Below are positions 26,358 through 34,400 of a stretch of 64,000 bases of DNA, in pieces (the stretch's first letter is position 1; each line of letters starts with the position of its first letter). Source of the DNA: Pedobacter sp. SYP-B3415 (GTDB lineage Bacteria; Bacteroidota; Bacteroidia; Sphingobacteriales; Sphingobacteriaceae); contig NZ_RXNQ01000011.1 in assembly GCF_004138205.1 (NCBI RefSeq), positions 248,001-312,000 on the forward strand. The letters run 5' to 3'. Position numbers and translations under genes: made by a program. The notes beneath the pieces are model-generated. The model had not been told where the DNA came from, did no database searches, and worked only from the letters and a program-made list of their open reading frames with translations.

Positions 26358-28904
26358 ATGGCGTTGAAGGGAAACCAATTTAAAAACAATACTTTCAAGA
26401 ACCAGGGAGACAAGTCATCTGAGCGTGGATCTGGCAGATCCGGGCAAAAGAAGATCAATTTTCCACAACTGGATATGCATGATGGCAGGGCGTTGAAAAT
26501 AGTTGGCCTTGTGTTTGTATTGCTGGCCTTTTATTTTCTCGGTGCCTTTACTTCTTACCTCTTTAGCTGGCGCGACGATCAAAGTTATGTAATTGACGCA
26601 AATGGCGGCTGGAGCAACCTTTTCCGCACAACTGAAGAGCTCAAAGATGCGGGCGTGACAACCCCGGTAGTGCAGAACTGGCTTGGAAAAGTTGGTGCAT
26701 TACTGTCCCATCAATTTATCTATGAATGGTTCGGACTTGCTTCATTTCTTTTTGTATTTGTCTTTTTTGTAGCAGGTTACCGGTTGTTATTTAAAGTGCG
26801 CATCCTGCCCATCGGCAAAACACTTAGCTACAGCTTTTTCTTCCTGATATTTTTGTCGGTTTTTCTGGGGTTTGCACACAGTTTTTTCAAAGACGCGCCT
26901 CACTATGTGGAGGGCGAATTCGGCTTTTGGTCTAACAGGCTTCTCGCTGCCCAGATTGGCAGCGCCGGTGTTGGCGGATTGCTCGCCTTTGCTTTCCTGA
27001 CCATGCTTATCGTTGCTTATAACATTGACTTTAAACTGCCGGAACGTAAGCGGGCCGAATTTGCGACACCGGAGCCGGCAGACGATATTGAACTTGAGAA
27101 TGAAGTGCGCTCTGAGCCTGTAGAATTTCCGCTGCCTGCACGCGCTCCTCTAACAAAAAAGCGCGAGCAAAATGTAGTATTAACGCCGACGCGTTTTGAG
27201 GAGGAAGAGCCGGTTGTCGATTTTTCGCTTCGCGCTACTGAACCGGTACCGCCTGTTGAAAATGCTTTTCAGAAAGCGATGCCGCTGGCGGTTACGCCGG
27301 TCGCCGAACCCGAAAAGCCCGAACCCGAACTTACCATTGAAAAGTCTGAGGAAGAACGTAAATCTGATGACCTGATCGAACAGTTCGGTGCGTACGACCC
27401 GACCCTGGACTTATCCAGCTATCGTTACCCAACACTGGACCTGCTCGAGAACTATGGCTCAAATAAAATTTCTGTTAATGCCGATGAGCTCGAAGCCAAT
27501 AAAAATAAAATTGTCGAGACGCTGAATCATTACAACATCGAAATCGATAAAATTAAGGCGACTATCGGGCCGACCGTAACACTTTATGAGATCATTCCGG
27601 CACCGGGCGTTCGGATCTCAAAGATCAAAAACCTCGAAGACGATATTGCGCTGTCGCTGGCCGCACTTGGTATCCGCATTATTGCCCCAATGCCTGGAAA
27701 AGGAACGATTGGCATCGAAGTGCCTAATCAGCACCCTGAAATGGTTGCGATGCGAAGCGTATTGGCAACCGAAAAGTTTCAGCAGACAACAATGGATCTG
27801 CCAATCGCACTCGGAAAAACCATTTCTAACGAAGTTTATATTGCTGACCTTGCCAAAATGCCCCACCTGCTGGTAGCGGGTGCAACCGGACAGGGTAAAT
27901 CTGTAGGTATCAACTCCATTCTTGTATCCCTGCTTTATAAAAAGCACCCCTCGCAGTTGAAGTTTGTGTTGGTCGATCCGAAGAAAGTCGAGCTGACACT
28001 GTTTAATAAAATTGAGCGGCACTTCCTGGCTAAACTTCCCGGTGAAGCCGATGCGATCATTACAGATACAAAAAAGGTAATCAACACCCTGAATTCGCTT
28101 TGTATCGAAATGGACCAGCGTTACGATCTGCTCAAAGATGCACAGGTACGTAATCTGAAGGAGTACAATGAAAAGTTCATAAAACGTAAACTCAACCCCA
28201 ATAACGGACACCGTTTTCTTCCGTTCATCGTGCTGATTATTGATGAGTTTGCAGACCTCATGATGACTGCAGGCAAAGAAGTTGAAACACCTATAGCAAG
28301 GCTTGCTCAGCTGGCCAGGGCCATTGGCGTTCACCTGGTTCTGGCTACACAACGGCCTTCGGTAAACATCATTACGGGTACAATTAAGGCGAACTTCCCG
28401 GCCAGGCTGGCCTTCAGGGTATTATCGAAGATCGACTCGCGTACCATTCTTGACAGCGGTGGGGCAGATCAGCTGATCGGCCGGGGCGACATGCTTCTGG
28501 CTACAGGAAGCGACTTAATCAGGCTACAGTGTGCGTTTGTGGATACGCCTGAAGTTGACAGGGTTTCTGAGTATATCGGTAACCAGAGGGGCTATGCTGA
28601 AGCATATCAGTTGCCTGAATATCTGGATGAGTCTTCTGAAAGCAGTATGAAAGACTTTGACCCCGATGACCGGGATCCGATGTTCGAGGATGCGGCCAGG
28701 CTGATCGTATTGCATCAGCAGGGGTCCACATCGCTTATACAGCGCAAGTTGAAGCTTGGTTATAACCGTGCCGGCCGTATCATTGACCAGCTGGAGGCGG
28801 CAGGCGTCGTAGGACCGTTCGAAGGTAGTAAAGCCCGCGAAGTATTACTTCCTGACGAATATGCTTTGGAACAATTCTTGACCAACCTGGGCAAAGGAAA
28901 TTAA
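26358..28904 (+). CDS. ftsK: DNA translocase FtsK
   Basis: An 848-residue membrane-anchored DNA pump that clears chromosome dimers at the division septum. The N-terminal third has four hydrophobic segments (about 48-70, 125-150, 160-180, 195-222). A charged Pro/Glu-rich linker follows to about residue 330. The motor carries AGATGQGKSVGINS (Walker A, about 507-516), FVLVDPKKVEL and VLIIDEFADLMM (Walker B). The C-terminal winged-helix gamma domain (KLGYNRAGRIIDQLEAAGVVG) reads KOPS-type sequences. Normal length for Bacteroidota. Followed after 10 bp by a LolA-like gene, an arrangement seen in other bacteria too. Confidence 0.96.
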   Translation: MALKGNQFKNNTFKNQGDKSSERGSGRSGQKKINFPQLDMHDGRALKIVGLVFVLLAFYFLGAFTSYLFSWRDDQSYVIDANGGWSNLFRTTEELKDAGVTTPVVQNWLGKVGALLSHQFIYEWFGLASFLFVFVFFVAGYRLLFKVRILPIGKTLSYSFFFLIFLSVFLGFAHSFFKDAPHYVEGEFGFWSNRLLAAQIGSAGVGGLLAFAFLTMLIVAYNIDFKLPERKRAEFATPEPADDIELENEVRSEPVEFPLPARAPLTKKREQNVVLTPTRFEEEEPVVDFSLRATEPVPPVENAFQKAMPLAVTPVAEPEKPEPELTIEKSEEERKSDDLIEQFGAYDPTLDLSSYRYPTLDLLENYGSNKISVNADELEANKNKIVETLNHYNIEIDKIKATIGPTVTLYEIIPAPGVRISKIKNLEDDIALSLAALGIRIIAPMPGKGTIGIEVPNQHPEMVAMRSVLATEKFQQTTMDLPIALGKTISNEVYIADLAKMPHLLVAGATGQGKSVGINSILVSLLYKKHPSQLKFVLVDPKKVELTLFNKIERHFLAKLPGEADAIITDTKKVINTLNSLCIEMDQRYDLLKDAQVRNLKEYNEKFIKRKLNPNNGHRFLPFIVLIIDEFADLMMTAGKEVETPIARLAQLARAIGVHLVLATQRPSVNIITGTIKANFPARLAFRVLSKIDSRTILDSGGADQLIGRGDMLLATGSDLIRLQCAFVDTPEVDRVSEYIGNQRGYAEAYQLPEYLDESSESSMKDFDPDDRDPMFEDAARLIVLHQQGSTSLIQRKLKLGYNRAGRIIDQLEAAGVVGPFEGSKAREVLLPDEYALEQFLTNLGKGN

Positions 28905-28914
28905 TTTAAAGAAC

Positions 28915-29562
28915 ATGAAGAAGATCATGCTGGCCCTGTTCGTAGTGGCCACTGCTGCGGTAGCGCAGGCCCAGACAGACGCAAAAGCCAAAGCGATTCT
29001 GGGTGAGGTGAGCAAGAAATACCGCTCTTATAATATCGTTAAGACAGACTTCACATTTACGCTCGAAAACCCTAAAGCAAAAGTGAAAGAAACACAGCAG
29101 GGCACGCTGCTGGTAAAAGCCAATGCAAATAAATACAAAGTGATCATGACCAACCAGGAGTTGTTCAGCGATGGCAAAAGTCAGTGGACGTATTTGAAAA
29201 ACGATAAAGAGGTTCAGGTGAGCAATGTTGACAACAGCAGCGATGCGATTAACCCGGCCAAAATATTTACCGTTTATGAACGCGGCTTTAAATATAGCTA
29301 TGCCGGCCAGAAAAAAGTGGGTGCGAAGGTTTATGAGTTGATTGACCTGTCTCCTGCAGACAGCAAGAGATCATTTTCAAAGGTTAAACTGACCATCGAC
29401 AAAGCGGCAAAACAGATCTCCAACATTGTAATTTATGACAAAAACGGCAACACGTATACCTACCATGTGCGTGCTTTCACGCCGAATGTTAAGATCCCGG
29501 AAACAACTTTTGCGTTCGACGCTAAAAAATACCCGGGCGTAGAGGTCGTAGACCTTCGCTAG
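28915..29562 (+). CDS. LolA-like outer-membrane lipoprotein carrier
   Basis: A 215-residue periplasmic protein. The signal peptide is the first 20 or so residues, ending AQAQ. The mature part has the LolA-fold order: an N-terminal helix (KAKAILGEVSKKYRSYN), strands with KTDFTFTLENP, GTLLVKANANKYKV and DGKSQWTYLKNDKEVQV, and later VYELIDLSPAD. LolA ferries lipoproteins from the inner to the outer membrane. It shares a transcript with ftsK (10 bp gap), an order also known from E. coli. Bacteroidota lack a clear LolB. Confidence 0.87.
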   Translation: MKKIMLALFVVATAAVAQAQTDAKAKAILGEVSKKYRSYNIVKTDFTFTLENPKAKVKETQQGTLLVKANANKYKVIMTNQELFSDGKSQWTYLKNDKEVQVSNVDNSSDAINPAKIFTVYERGFKYSYAGQKKVGAKVYELIDLSPADSKRSFSKVKLTIDKAAKQISNIVIYDKNGNTYTYHVRAFTPNVKIPETTFAFDAKKYPGVEVVDLR

Positions 29563-29623
29563 AAGCGGCATCTTATCAGGATAATACAGAGGTTTGAGGC
29601 TCACTGCCACAAACCTTTTTTAT

Positions 29624-29631
29624 TACATTTG
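29624..29631 (+). promoter_or_regulatory. Bacteroidota -7 element before the 90-residue gene
   Basis: TACATTTG matches TAnnTTTG and ends 4 bp before an ATG at 29636, again suggesting a leaderless transcript. If translation starts at the next ATG (29648), a 16-bp leader would result. Confidence 0.5.
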
Positions 29632-29635
29632 TTTT

Positions 29636-29908
29636 ATGAGTTTGTCCATGACCAACCATACGCTTGAAAAGCTTGAACAGCTTTTTGATGCATTGGGTTA
29701 CAAGATCAGATACGAAAAAGGAAATTTTAAGTCAGGCTCTTGTGTACTTGAACACAGTAAAGTAGTCGTGATAAACCGGTTTTCAAACCTGGAAGGCAAG
29801 ATTCAGGCTATGGTGAATCTGCTGCGGCGTGAGAATACAGACATCAGCGCTTTTGATGAGAAGCAGAAGCAATTTTATCTTTCCCTTACACAGAATGAAT
29901 TATTTTAA
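29636..29908 (+). CDS. Small conserved hypothetical protein
   Basis: A 90-residue cytoplasmic protein that I cannot assign to a named family. It opens with MSLSMTNHTLEKLEQLF, has the motif GYKIRYEKGNFKSGSC and VLEHSKVVVINRFSNLEGK, and ends with KQKQFYLSLTQNELF. Similar short proteins beside MBL hydrolase genes seem to occur in related genera (from memory, not checked). Two Met codons (29636, 29648) compete as start; the first lies at the predicted transcription start. It precedes the MBL hydrolase by 33 bp, likely as an operon. Confidence 0.65.
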   Translation: MSLSMTNHTLEKLEQLFDALGYKIRYEKGNFKSGSCVLEHSKVVVINRFSNLEGKIQAMVNLLRRENTDISAFDEKQKQFYLSLTQNELF

Positions 29909-29941
29909 AAGGCAGCACCTGAAGCAGAAGCAGCAAGATAT

Positions 29942-30709
29942 ATGAAAATTACGTTTTTAGGTACGGGAACGTCGCAGGGAATTCCTGTTATAACCTGTCC
30001 GTGTGCAGTTTGCCAGTCGACAGACCCGCGTGACAAAAGACTGCGGGTTTCTGTGTTTATCGAAACCGGTTCAGAGTCAATCTGTATTGACAGTGGTCCT
30101 GATTTCAGATATCAGATGCTCCGTGCCGGAATCCAGGACCTTGATGCAATTGTATATACGCATGAACATAAGGACCATATAGCGGGTCTCGACGACATCA
30201 GGCCTTTTAATTATCTGCGGCACAAACATATCGATATCTATGCTGTAGAACGCGTTCAACAAGCGCTGAGGCGTGAGTTCTCCTACATTTTTTCAGATCA
30301 GAAATATTTCGGTTTGCCACAGATCAAAATGTATGAGATTAACAATGGTGAGGATTTTTCGATAGGAGAAACCAGGATTAAGCCCTTCAGCATTATGCAT
30401 CACCTGCTTCCCATAACAGGATACCGGATAGGTGATTTCGTTTACATCACAGATGCGAAGACAGTGCCTCCGGAGTCGCTCGATGTAATAAAAGGTTGTG
30501 ATGTGCTAGTGATAAATGCTTTACAGCGTGAACCGCATGTCTCTCATTTTACTTACGATGAGGCGCTCGACTTTGCTGCCGGAGTGGGGGCGCGACAGAC
30601 TTATTTGACGCATATGAGCCATAATCTGGGCAAGCATGCAGACGTTGAACGCGACCTGCCGCAAGGCTTGCATCTTGCGTACGATGGTTTGGTATTAGAT
30701 CTTGGTTAG
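29942..30709 (+). CDS. MBL-fold metallo-hydrolase, PhnP-like
   Basis: A 255-residue metallo-beta-lactamase-fold phosphodiesterase. Metal ligands are visible in YTHEHKDHIAGLDD (HxHxDH), IMHHLLPITGY, FVYITDAKTVP and YLTHMSHNLG. The GTGTSQGIPV start and the cysteines of CPCAVCQS, which form a second metal site in PhnP relatives, are present. PhnP cleaves cyclic ribose phosphates; family members here may act on other cyclic nucleotides. Cytoplasmic. No phn genes are nearby. Confidence 0.88.
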   Translation: MKITFLGTGTSQGIPVITCPCAVCQSTDPRDKRLRVSVFIETGSESICIDSGPDFRYQMLRAGIQDLDAIVYTHEHKDHIAGLDDIRPFNYLRHKHIDIYAVERVQQALRREFSYIFSDQKYFGLPQIKMYEINNGEDFSIGETRIKPFSIMHHLLPITGYRIGDFVYITDAKTVPPESLDVIKGCDVLVINALQREPHVSHFTYDEALDFAAGVGARQTYLTHMSHNLGKHADVERDLPQGLHLAYDGLVLDLG

Positions 30710-30808
30710 GGCTGAAAAATAATACCCTGATTCAAAGGAGTTAAGCTGTAATATTAAAAAATCATAAAAAAAAACGCTCAAATTGTTTTGGCATTTTTTT
30801 ATTAAGCC

Positions 30809-30816
30809 TATATTTG
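30809..30816 (+). promoter_or_regulatory. Promoter of the tRNA-Leu pair
   Basis: TATATTTG (TAnnTTTG) with TTTG at 30787-30790, 18 bp upstream, forms the most complete Bacteroidota promoter in the window. It lies 10 bp before the first tRNA. Confidence 0.7.
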
Positions 30817-30826
30817 CAGCACAATT

Positions 30827-30909
30827 ACCCGGGTGGCGAAATTGGTAGACGCACCATCTTGAGGGGGTGGCGTCCTAAGGACGTGGCAGTTCGAATCTGC
30901 TCCCGGGTA
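30827..30909 (+). tRNA. tRNA-Leu (GAG)
   Basis: 83 nt. The acceptor stem ACCCGGG/CCCGGGT is perfect, with discriminator A at 30909. The anticodon arm CCATC/GGTGG encloses TTGAGGG, giving anticodon GAG at 30861-30863. A long variable arm (GCGTCCTAAGGACGT) and the TTCGAAT T-loop identify tRNA-Leu. CCA is not encoded. Confidence 0.95.
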
Positions 30910-30929
30910 CAGTTCTTCATATCTTGCAT

Positions 30930-31013
30930 GCCCGGATGGCGAAATTGGTAAACGTTGCGGTCTCAGAAGCCGTTGGAAGAAGTTCCTTGAGAGTTCGAGT
31001 CTCTCTTCGGGCA
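30930..31013 (+). tRNA. tRNA-Leu (CAG)
   Basis: 84 nt, 20 bp after the GAG gene. The acceptor stem is GCCCGGA/TTCGGGC with discriminator A. The anticodon stem GCGGT/GCCGT (with G-U pairs) encloses CTCAGAA, giving CAG at 30964-30966. A long variable arm (TTGGAAGAAGTTCCTT) and TTCGAGT T-loop are present. CCA is not encoded. Confidence 0.93.
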
Positions 31014-31021
31014 CCCATCAC

Positions 31022-31060
31022 AAAACAGATCTTAGTGTAAATACAGGATCTGTTTTTTTT
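31022..31060 (+). terminator. Terminator after the tRNA-Leu pair
   Basis: AAAACAGATC and GATCTGTTTT pair across a 15-nt loop and are followed by a T run. It ends the tRNA transcript 9 bp after the second tRNA. Confidence 0.8.
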
Positions 31061-31207
31061 GCTCTTCAAGTTACGTATGTCTTTGCAAGTCTGCATGCAA
31101 AATGACGAACCGCCAGGATTTCTTCCAAACAAAATCTGCTTTTTTTCCTTATTCATTGCGGATTCTGTGCCCCTTTTTATAAATTAGGATTTCAACCATA
31201 AAAAAAC

Positions 31208-31639
31208 ATGAAGAAATTTTTAGCGTGCCTGCTTCTCATTACGAGTGTAAGTCTTGCCTCTGTTGCCCAAAACAAAGATGCCATTATAGGCCGTTGGTTA
31301 AATGCTTCCGGCGAAGGGCAGATCGAGATCTACAAGAAGGGAAATAAGTATTACGGTAAACTCGCCTGGCTCAAAGAGCCGAACCTGAACGGTAAGCCAA
31401 AGCTGGATTCGAAGAACCCTGAAGCGAAATTGCGCGACCGGCCACTGCTGAATCTGGAAATACTCCGCGATTTTGATTACGATGACGGCGAATGGACAAA
31501 CGGGAAAATTTATGATCCGAAGTCGGGAAAAACATACAGTTGTAACATGAGCCTGAAAGGAAATGACAGATTGAACGTTAGAGGATATATCGGCATATCG
31601 CTGATTGGAAGATCTGAAACATTCAAGCGCGTTAAATAG
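31208..31639 (+). CDS. DUF2147 secreted protein
   Basis: A 143-residue periplasmic protein with a signal peptide (MKKFLACLLLITSVSLASVA). The DUF2147 fold is recognisable: GRWLNASGEGQIEIYKKGNKYYGKLAW, RPLLNLEILRDFDYD, WTNGKIYDPKSGKTYSC and RGYIGISLIGRSETFKRV. This small lipocalin-like beta-barrel family is common in Gram-negative bacteria, function unknown. The next gene begins at the last base of its stop codon (TAGTG), so the two are co-translated. Confidence 0.85.
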   Translation: MKKFLACLLLITSVSLASVAQNKDAIIGRWLNASGEGQIEIYKKGNKYYGKLAWLKEPNLNGKPKLDSKNPEAKLRDRPLLNLEILRDFDYDDGEWTNGKIYDPKSGKTYSCNMSLKGNDRLNVRGYIGISLIGRSETFKRVK

Positions 31640-32658
31640 TGAAAATACTTTTTCTTTCCCTCCTTTGTTTGCCTTTATTCGTATCCGGACAGGAGTTTAC
31701 ACTGACACAGGTTGCTTCCGGTAAAAACACCAGTCTGCGCGGCCTGTCTGTGGTAAATGACAGCACAGTATGGGTCAGCGGAAGCAACGGCTGGATTGGT
31801 CGTACGACTACCGGAGGTGTAGAATGGCAATGGGTGCAACCGAAAGGCTTCGAAAAATTGGATTTCAGAGATATCGAAGCTTTCGATGATCAGCATGCGG
31901 TAGCACTGAATGCCGGCTCTCCTGCTTATATTCTACTCACGTCAGACGGGGGGAAAAATTGGGAAAAGGTATATGAAAATATCGATTCAGCTATATTTCT
32001 CGACGGTATGGCCTTTTGGGGCCGCATGAACGGGATTGTTTTCGGTGACCCGATTGCACGCAAGATGCCGATACTCAAAACTATCGATGGCGGGAAAACC
32101 TGGACAGATATTTCGTCAAATCTTAAATTTGATCTGGCAGAAGGCGAAGCCTCTTTTGCCGCAAGCGGATCGACCGTGAAGGCACTTCCCGGAGGGCGTA
32201 CCTGGATAGCAACAGGAGGGAAAATTGCTAACATCTATTTTTCCGCCGATTATGGCGCAAACTGGGAAAGATATCCGTGCCCGATTTTGCAGGGCGAAGA
32301 AAGCACCGGCCCATTTTCGATCGACTTTCTTAATCGCAGCAAAGGGATCGCAGTTGGAGGTGATTACCGGAAAGATAAGGAAAACACAAATAATGTTTTA
32401 CTTACTACCGATGGAGGCAAGACCTGGCGTAAGCCACAACGTCCTGTTAAAGGTTACCGCTCCGGGGTTGTATTTTATTCTGAAAAATATGCCTTCGCAA
32501 CCGGGACATCAGGAACTGACGTTTCATTGGACGGCGGCGCCAACTGGCTGAATATCTCAGCAAGGGGTTTCAATGCTGTTCAGCGCGCAACAACTGGTAA
32601 GTCAGTCTGGTTGGCTGGCGCAGAAGGAACTATTTATGTGCTCGGCTTCGTTCCGTGA
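31639..32658 (+). CDS. Secreted YCF48/BNR beta-propeller protein
   Basis: A 339-residue protein with a GTG start overlapping the previous stop codon and a short signal peptide (MKILFLSLLCLPLFVSG). Repeats with Asp-box-like elements (LLTSDGGKNWEKVY, LKTIDGGKTWTDIS, YFSADYGANWERY, LLTTDGGKTWRKP, VSLDGGANWLNIS) give a propeller of about six or seven blades. Such proteins are usually called photosystem-stability-factor-like or oxidoreductase, but no catalytic residues are evident. Probably a periplasmic or outer-membrane structural protein. Operon with the DUF2147 gene. Confidence 0.8.
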   Translation: MKILFLSLLCLPLFVSGQEFTLTQVASGKNTSLRGLSVVNDSTVWVSGSNGWIGRTTTGGVEWQWVQPKGFEKLDFRDIEAFDDQHAVALNAGSPAYILLTSDGGKNWEKVYENIDSAIFLDGMAFWGRMNGIVFGDPIARKMPILKTIDGGKTWTDISSNLKFDLAEGEASFAASGSTVKALPGGRTWIATGGKIANIYFSADYGANWERYPCPILQGEESTGPFSIDFLNRSKGIAVGGDYRKDKENTNNVLLTTDGGKTWRKPQRPVKGYRSGVVFYSEKYAFATGTSGTDVSLDGGANWLNISARGFNAVQRATTGKSVWLAGAEGTIYVLGFVP

Positions 32659-32713
32659 CGCTGTTAACTAAAATTAAATTTTTGTAAAAAACACCCGAAC
32701 ATTAGAATTTTGG

Positions 32714-32721
32714 TATATTTG
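32714..32721 (+). promoter_or_regulatory. Bacteroidota -7 element for the receiver/sugar-transferase pair
   Basis: TATATTTG matches TAnnTTTG, 32 bp before the ATG at 32754. It should drive the receiver gene and, through overlap, the sugar transferase. Confidence 0.6.
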
Positions 32722-32753
32722 GATACCCATTGCTGTAGAATTGTTGAAATTCC

Positions 32754-33167
32754 ATGCCCGTTTTTGTGAACTCTTCCCCGTCAAACAAGAAACAAATTCT
32801 CATCGTAGATGATGAACCCAGCATATTGAAGTTGCTTAACTTTATCTTATCTCCGATTTATCAGGTTTTTACTGTTACAAGCGGTTATAATGCGCACCTG
32901 TGGCTGGAGGAAGGTAATATGCCGGATCTGATCATTTCAGATATGAATATGCCGCATTTTGACGGACAGTCTTTTATGAAAAGCATAAAAATAAGTGGGT
33001 TTTACCGTGACATTCCGCTCGTTATTCTTTCTGCAGCGGAAGATCTCGATAACATTGTTAGCGAGATGCCATTTACGGTCGAAGCGTATCTGCCAAAGCC
33101 GTTCAATCCACAGGTTTTAAAGAATAAGATTTCTGAAATTTTGAGCGAAGATTATGTCCAGCAGTAG
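32754..33167 (+). CDS. Single-domain response regulator (CheY-like)
   Basis: A 137-residue receiver with no output domain. The acidic pocket is QILIVDDEPS, the phosphoacceptor is Asp63 in IISDMNMPHFDG, the switch Ser is in VILSAAED and the Lys is in YLPKPFNPQ, so it should be phosphorylatable. Its last 14 bp overlap the next gene, a pseudo-receiver fused to a sugar transferase. This points to control of polysaccharide initiation by phosphorylation. The kinase is not encoded nearby; the HPt protein at 19928 is too far away to assign. Confidence 0.9.
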   Translation: MPVFVNSSPSNKKQILIVDDEPSILKLLNFILSPIYQVFTVTSGYNAHLWLEEGNMPDLIISDMNMPHFDGQSFMKSIKISGFYRDIPLVILSAAEDLDNIVSEMPFTVEAYLPKPFNPQVLKNKISEILSEDYVQQ

Positions 33168-34224
33168 TCCCCTCAGCAGGAGCCAAGACAGGAGCAGGAT
33201 CGTTTATTCCGGCGCCCGGCCACAATATTACCTCGGTGATAAAATTGACGATTTCGAACTGCAGCAGGTGGGCGATCTTGAAGCTTTGCGCACTTACCTG
33301 GATACCCTCACCATTTTTACTGCCCCTGATGTGATCATGATGGAGGTTGAGTCTGAAAGTGAGGTGCTCAACACTGTCCATTACATCAAAGATAACCTGC
33401 TTACGGCCGGTATCATTATCATCTTGCTGGCCGATAAAAAAGATGCTGCTTTTCGTAAAAAAGCCATCGAAGCGAAAGTACATGACCTGTATTTTACACC
33501 TTTTAATGCAGCCGATCTTGAGGAGCGTCTTGACTTTCTCGTTCGGTTCCGTCTAATCAGGCCAAATATCGCGAATCTGAACAACGCTAAAGTTGTACCG
33601 TATCGCATTCCTACGTTGAAGCGCGTTTTTGACGTAGTTGCATCACTCGGTATTTTGCTGGTTCTTTCTCCGCTTTTGATTGTCATTGCGATCCTCGTTA
33701 AACTTGATTCAAAGGGACCCCTTATCTATAAAAGCAAGCGCGTCGGGACCGGCTACAAGATTTTTGACTTTTATAAATTCCGCTCTATGAAAGTTGGAGC
33801 AGATGCGCAGTTAAAAGAACTGGCCGCGCTGAACCAATATGCGGATAAAAAAGAAGGAGGGGCGTTTTTCAAACTTAAAGACGATCCACGCGTTACGAAA
33901 CTTGGTAATTTTATAAGGAAGACAAGTATTGATGAATTGCCACAACTCTTCAACGTGCTGAAAGGCGATATGTCTTTGGTAGGCAACCGGCCGCTTCCAC
34001 TCTATGAGGCTGAGATGTTAACCTCAAATGAATGGTCGATGCGGTTTTTAGGTCCGTCAGGTCTTACAGGCCTTTGGCAGATCAGCAAACGCGGCAAAGC
34101 AGATATGTCTGAAACCGAGCGCAAAAAACTTGATAATTTTTATGCCCGCAATTACTCGATCCTCTTCGATCTGAAAATTTTGCTCGGCACAATACCGGCC
34201 TTATTCCAGAAAGAAAAAGTTTAA
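33154..34224 (+). CDS. Pseudo-receiver fused to an undecaprenyl-phosphate sugar transferase
   Basis: A 356-residue two-part protein. Residues about 15-135 have a receiver-like alternation of strands and helices, but the acceptor Asp is absent (VIMMEVESE) and the switch Lys is Thr (DLYFTPF). Residues about 145-356 are a bacterial sugar transferase: a membrane hairpin (RVFDVVASLGILLVLSPLL), then KSKRVGTGYKIFDFYKFRSM, RKTSIDELPQLFNVLKGDMS and LVGNRPLP. It would transfer a sugar-1-phosphate to undecaprenyl phosphate at the inner face, starting exopolysaccharide or O-antigen synthesis. The overlap with an intact receiver gene suggests paired regulation. Confidence 0.88.
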   Translation: MSSSSPLSRSQDRSRIVYSGARPQYYLGDKIDDFELQQVGDLEALRTYLDTLTIFTAPDVIMMEVESESEVLNTVHYIKDNLLTAGIIIILLADKKDAAFRKKAIEAKVHDLYFTPFNAADLEERLDFLVRFRLIRPNIANLNNAKVVPYRIPTLKRVFDVVASLGILLVLSPLLIVIAILVKLDSKGPLIYKSKRVGTGYKIFDFYKFRSMKVGADAQLKELAALNQYADKKEGGAFFKLKDDPRVTKLGNFIRKTSIDELPQLFNVLKGDMSLVGNRPLPLYEAEMLTSNEWSMRFLGPSGLTGLWQISKRGKADMSETERKKLDNFYARNYSILFDLKILLGTIPALFQKEKV

Positions 34225-34229
34225 ATTGT

Positions 34230-34367
34230 CTAGCCTTCTTTCCCGTCTTTTCCTGCCTTAAATTCCCGGACGGACTTGCCGATGCCGTTCATCAATTCAG
34301 GTAATTTTTTACTCCCAAAAAGCAGGATCAGAACAACAATAATCAGAATAATCTCAGTAGCACTCAT
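34230..34367 (-). CDS. tatA: Twin-arginine translocase subunit TatA/E, minimal
   Basis: A 45-residue protein, so short that simple gene finders miss it. It reads MSATEIILIIVVLILLFGS followed by KKLPELMNGIGKSVREFK. One transmembrane helix, the FGxxKLPEL hinge and the amphipathic helix are all present, which are the hallmarks of TatA/TatE. It should oligomerise into the pore for folded proteins carrying RR signals. The acidic-basic tail is very short (KAGKDGKEG). No tatC is in the window. Convergent with the sugar transferase gene, 5 bp apart. Confidence 0.92.
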   Translation of the reverse strand: MSATEIILIIVVLILLFGSKKLPELMNGIGKSVREFKAGKDGKEG

Positions 34368-34400
34368 AAGCGGTTTTCAGGCAATTTACGTATTATTTAT

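Noticed and set aside
27618..28352. Minus-strand frame of 244 codons inside ftsK
   Set aside because: A shadow of the FtsK motor domain, without its own promoter or homologous motif.
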